Positions 63,047-64,000 of a stretch of 64,000 bases of DNA are shown here, one piece after another. The position numbers and the translations under genes were made by a program. The DNA lies in the NCBI GenBank assembly GCA_002104985.1, contig MCGO01000065.1, positions 124,001 to 188,000 on the forward strand, read 5' to 3'. This DNA is from Rhizoclosmatium globosum (lineage: Eukaryota > Chytridiomycota > Chytridiomycetes > Chytridiales > Chytriomycetaceae). The first letter of the stretch is position 1; each line of letters starts with the position of its first letter. The notes beneath the pieces were generated by a model. It did not search any database and was not told the DNA's origin. It saw only the letters and a list, made by a program, of their open reading frames with translations.

Positions 63047-64000
63047 TCACGTGTGGTACACTTCTGTCAGATTATAATATTTAGATCCAGCCGGAGTCCT
63101 CATATACGATGTGACGTTATTGAAGTCGTTTAGAATGATATTTGCATGAGGAAACTTAGTTCTCAATTGAGATAACCCTTTTGCCAAGGCCAGATTATAT
63201 CCCTGGACGATTAATCCAACAAAAGCTACAAAAGGCTTCATATTAGGATCATTTGAAATGAGCGGAGTGTCTTGGAGAGGCGGCATATTGGAAACGAGTA
63301 TATGCTTCCCTCCCCTTGAGAGAATCATATCTGCGACCGTGATACTGTTGCCTTAAATCATAGATTATCAATCATTAACTGATTGGTTATTATACTTCTC
63401 AGCGTACCTGCTATAGTAACAGGGTTTGGGATGGCTCCCGACTCAGCCGAGAACGACAAGTCATTTCCACCAATGAACACACTGAACAAAGTAGTATCTG
63501 CAGACAAAGAGGAGATTTTCTTATCTCTCAGGTATATATTGAACTGCTGAAATACGTCCGGAATCTTGGAGGCTTTAACAGACGGTCCTTTCAGGCCAGC
63601 GTTGATGGTGATATCAAACGCGTTTGAAATATTGCTCACAGCCCCACCATATGCATAATCATGCAGGTTTGCGTTTGAAAGATATCCAGCAAGGTATTCA
63701 ATCCAGTTTTTGCCGTTCGTGCTTGGCTCTCGGTGTTAGTCTGCTGTCAAACTGTCTGTCACTTACAAGTGGCCCTGCCAGTATGGTGGTCCAGGGATCG
63801 CGTATTCTCTGAAGAGATTTCCATTATCACTCATACTAGAGCTCACTGTTAGTGGTCACAGCATAACGACGCCTTAAAACCTGTCTCCGAACGCAACGAC
63901 ATCTTTGAAACTCTGCATTATTGGAATTAAAGGCTAAAACAGATCTATATAAACGAATACCTTCGGAGTCAGAGCGGCAGTTGCCGACATACCAAAGAGT
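63047..64000 (-). CDS. GDSL-type lipase/esterase (5' end outside window)
   Basis: SGNH/GDSL hydrolase of the plant/fungal secreted-esterase style. Exons on minus strand: window end to about 63961, 63912-63881 (32 nt), 63835-63767, 63721-63408 and 63351-63047. Block I is VVAFGDSMSDNGNLFREYAI, with the catalytic Ser split across an intron. Block with Gly is HDYAYGGAVSNIS, block III is FSVFIGGNDLSF, then KHILVSNMPPLQDTPL. The Asp-His end expected in block V is not clear in the short C terminus (ending YNLTEVYHT), so activity needs checking. The extreme 5' exon (MSATAALTPK seen) may include a signal peptide beyond the window edge. Likely secreted lipid or carbohydrate-ester hydrolase. Confidence 0.75.

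Overview
This window is nuclear DNA of a compact, intron-rich eukaryote, most likely a zoosporic (chytrid-like) fungus. Evidence seen in the sequence: short GT-AG introns (mostly 43-70 nt, CTAAC/CTGAC-type branch points), genes on both strands a few hundred bases apart, and the standard genetic code. A Zn2Cys6 transcription factor points to Fungi. A complete-looking MNS1 homologue, a protein of motile axonemes, implies a flagellated stage. ATP-citrate lyase is a single fused polypeptide, as in animals and early-diverging fungi rather than in Ascomycota. No prokaryotic features, CRISPR arrays, tRNA or rRNA genes were recognised. The window opens inside GAA1 and closes inside a GDSL-lipase gene.

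Layout. 0-7.3 kb: GAA1 (GPI transamidase), a membrane-anchored GH3 beta-glucosidase, a small unknown gene and RFT1 (dolichol-oligosaccharide translocation). 7.3-19 kb is a rearranged, duplicated block. It holds members of a lineage-specific family of proteins with a membrane segment followed by a coiled coil, a 182-bp tandem array with a single-unit counterpart 7 kb away, a chimeric NDPK/RFT1 pseudogene, LTR-like sequences and an intact nucleoside diphosphate kinase gene. 19-22.3 kb: a BiP-like (HDEL-ending) Hsp70 gene cut in two by a 1.3-kb element with terminal inverted repeats. 22.5-27.5 kb: a multipass membrane protein, CIAO1, an FAD amine-oxidase-like enzyme and a tubby/LURP-like protein. 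28-32.3 kb: a run of small secreted His-rich and Cys-rich proteins interrupted by a MYND-finger gene. 33-36.4 kb: a frame-disrupted ubiquitin protease. 36.8-40.6 kb: a possible calcipressin, a Zn2Cys6 factor, a pseudogene of the coiled-coil family and a type I membrane protein.

40.6-64 kb is mostly conserved housekeeping sequence: NDUFA11-like, RPS3, a TPR protein with a triplicated module, a 7TM protein, an F-box/ankyrin-like protein, ATP-citrate lyase, UBE2K/Ubc1, MNS1, mitochondrial uS17, PLPBP, a BSD-domain protein, a STRAD-type pseudokinase and a GDSL lipase.

There is no operon logic; neighbouring genes work independently. Several genes (RFT1, FAD oxidase, USP, 7TM, one Cys-rich gene) carry isolated 1-nt frame breaks, often at homopolymers. 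Whether these are sequencing errors or real lesions cannot be settled from the sequence. Intron boundaries were placed by eye from GT/AG sites, frame continuity and remembered family consensus; none was confirmed by transcripts.
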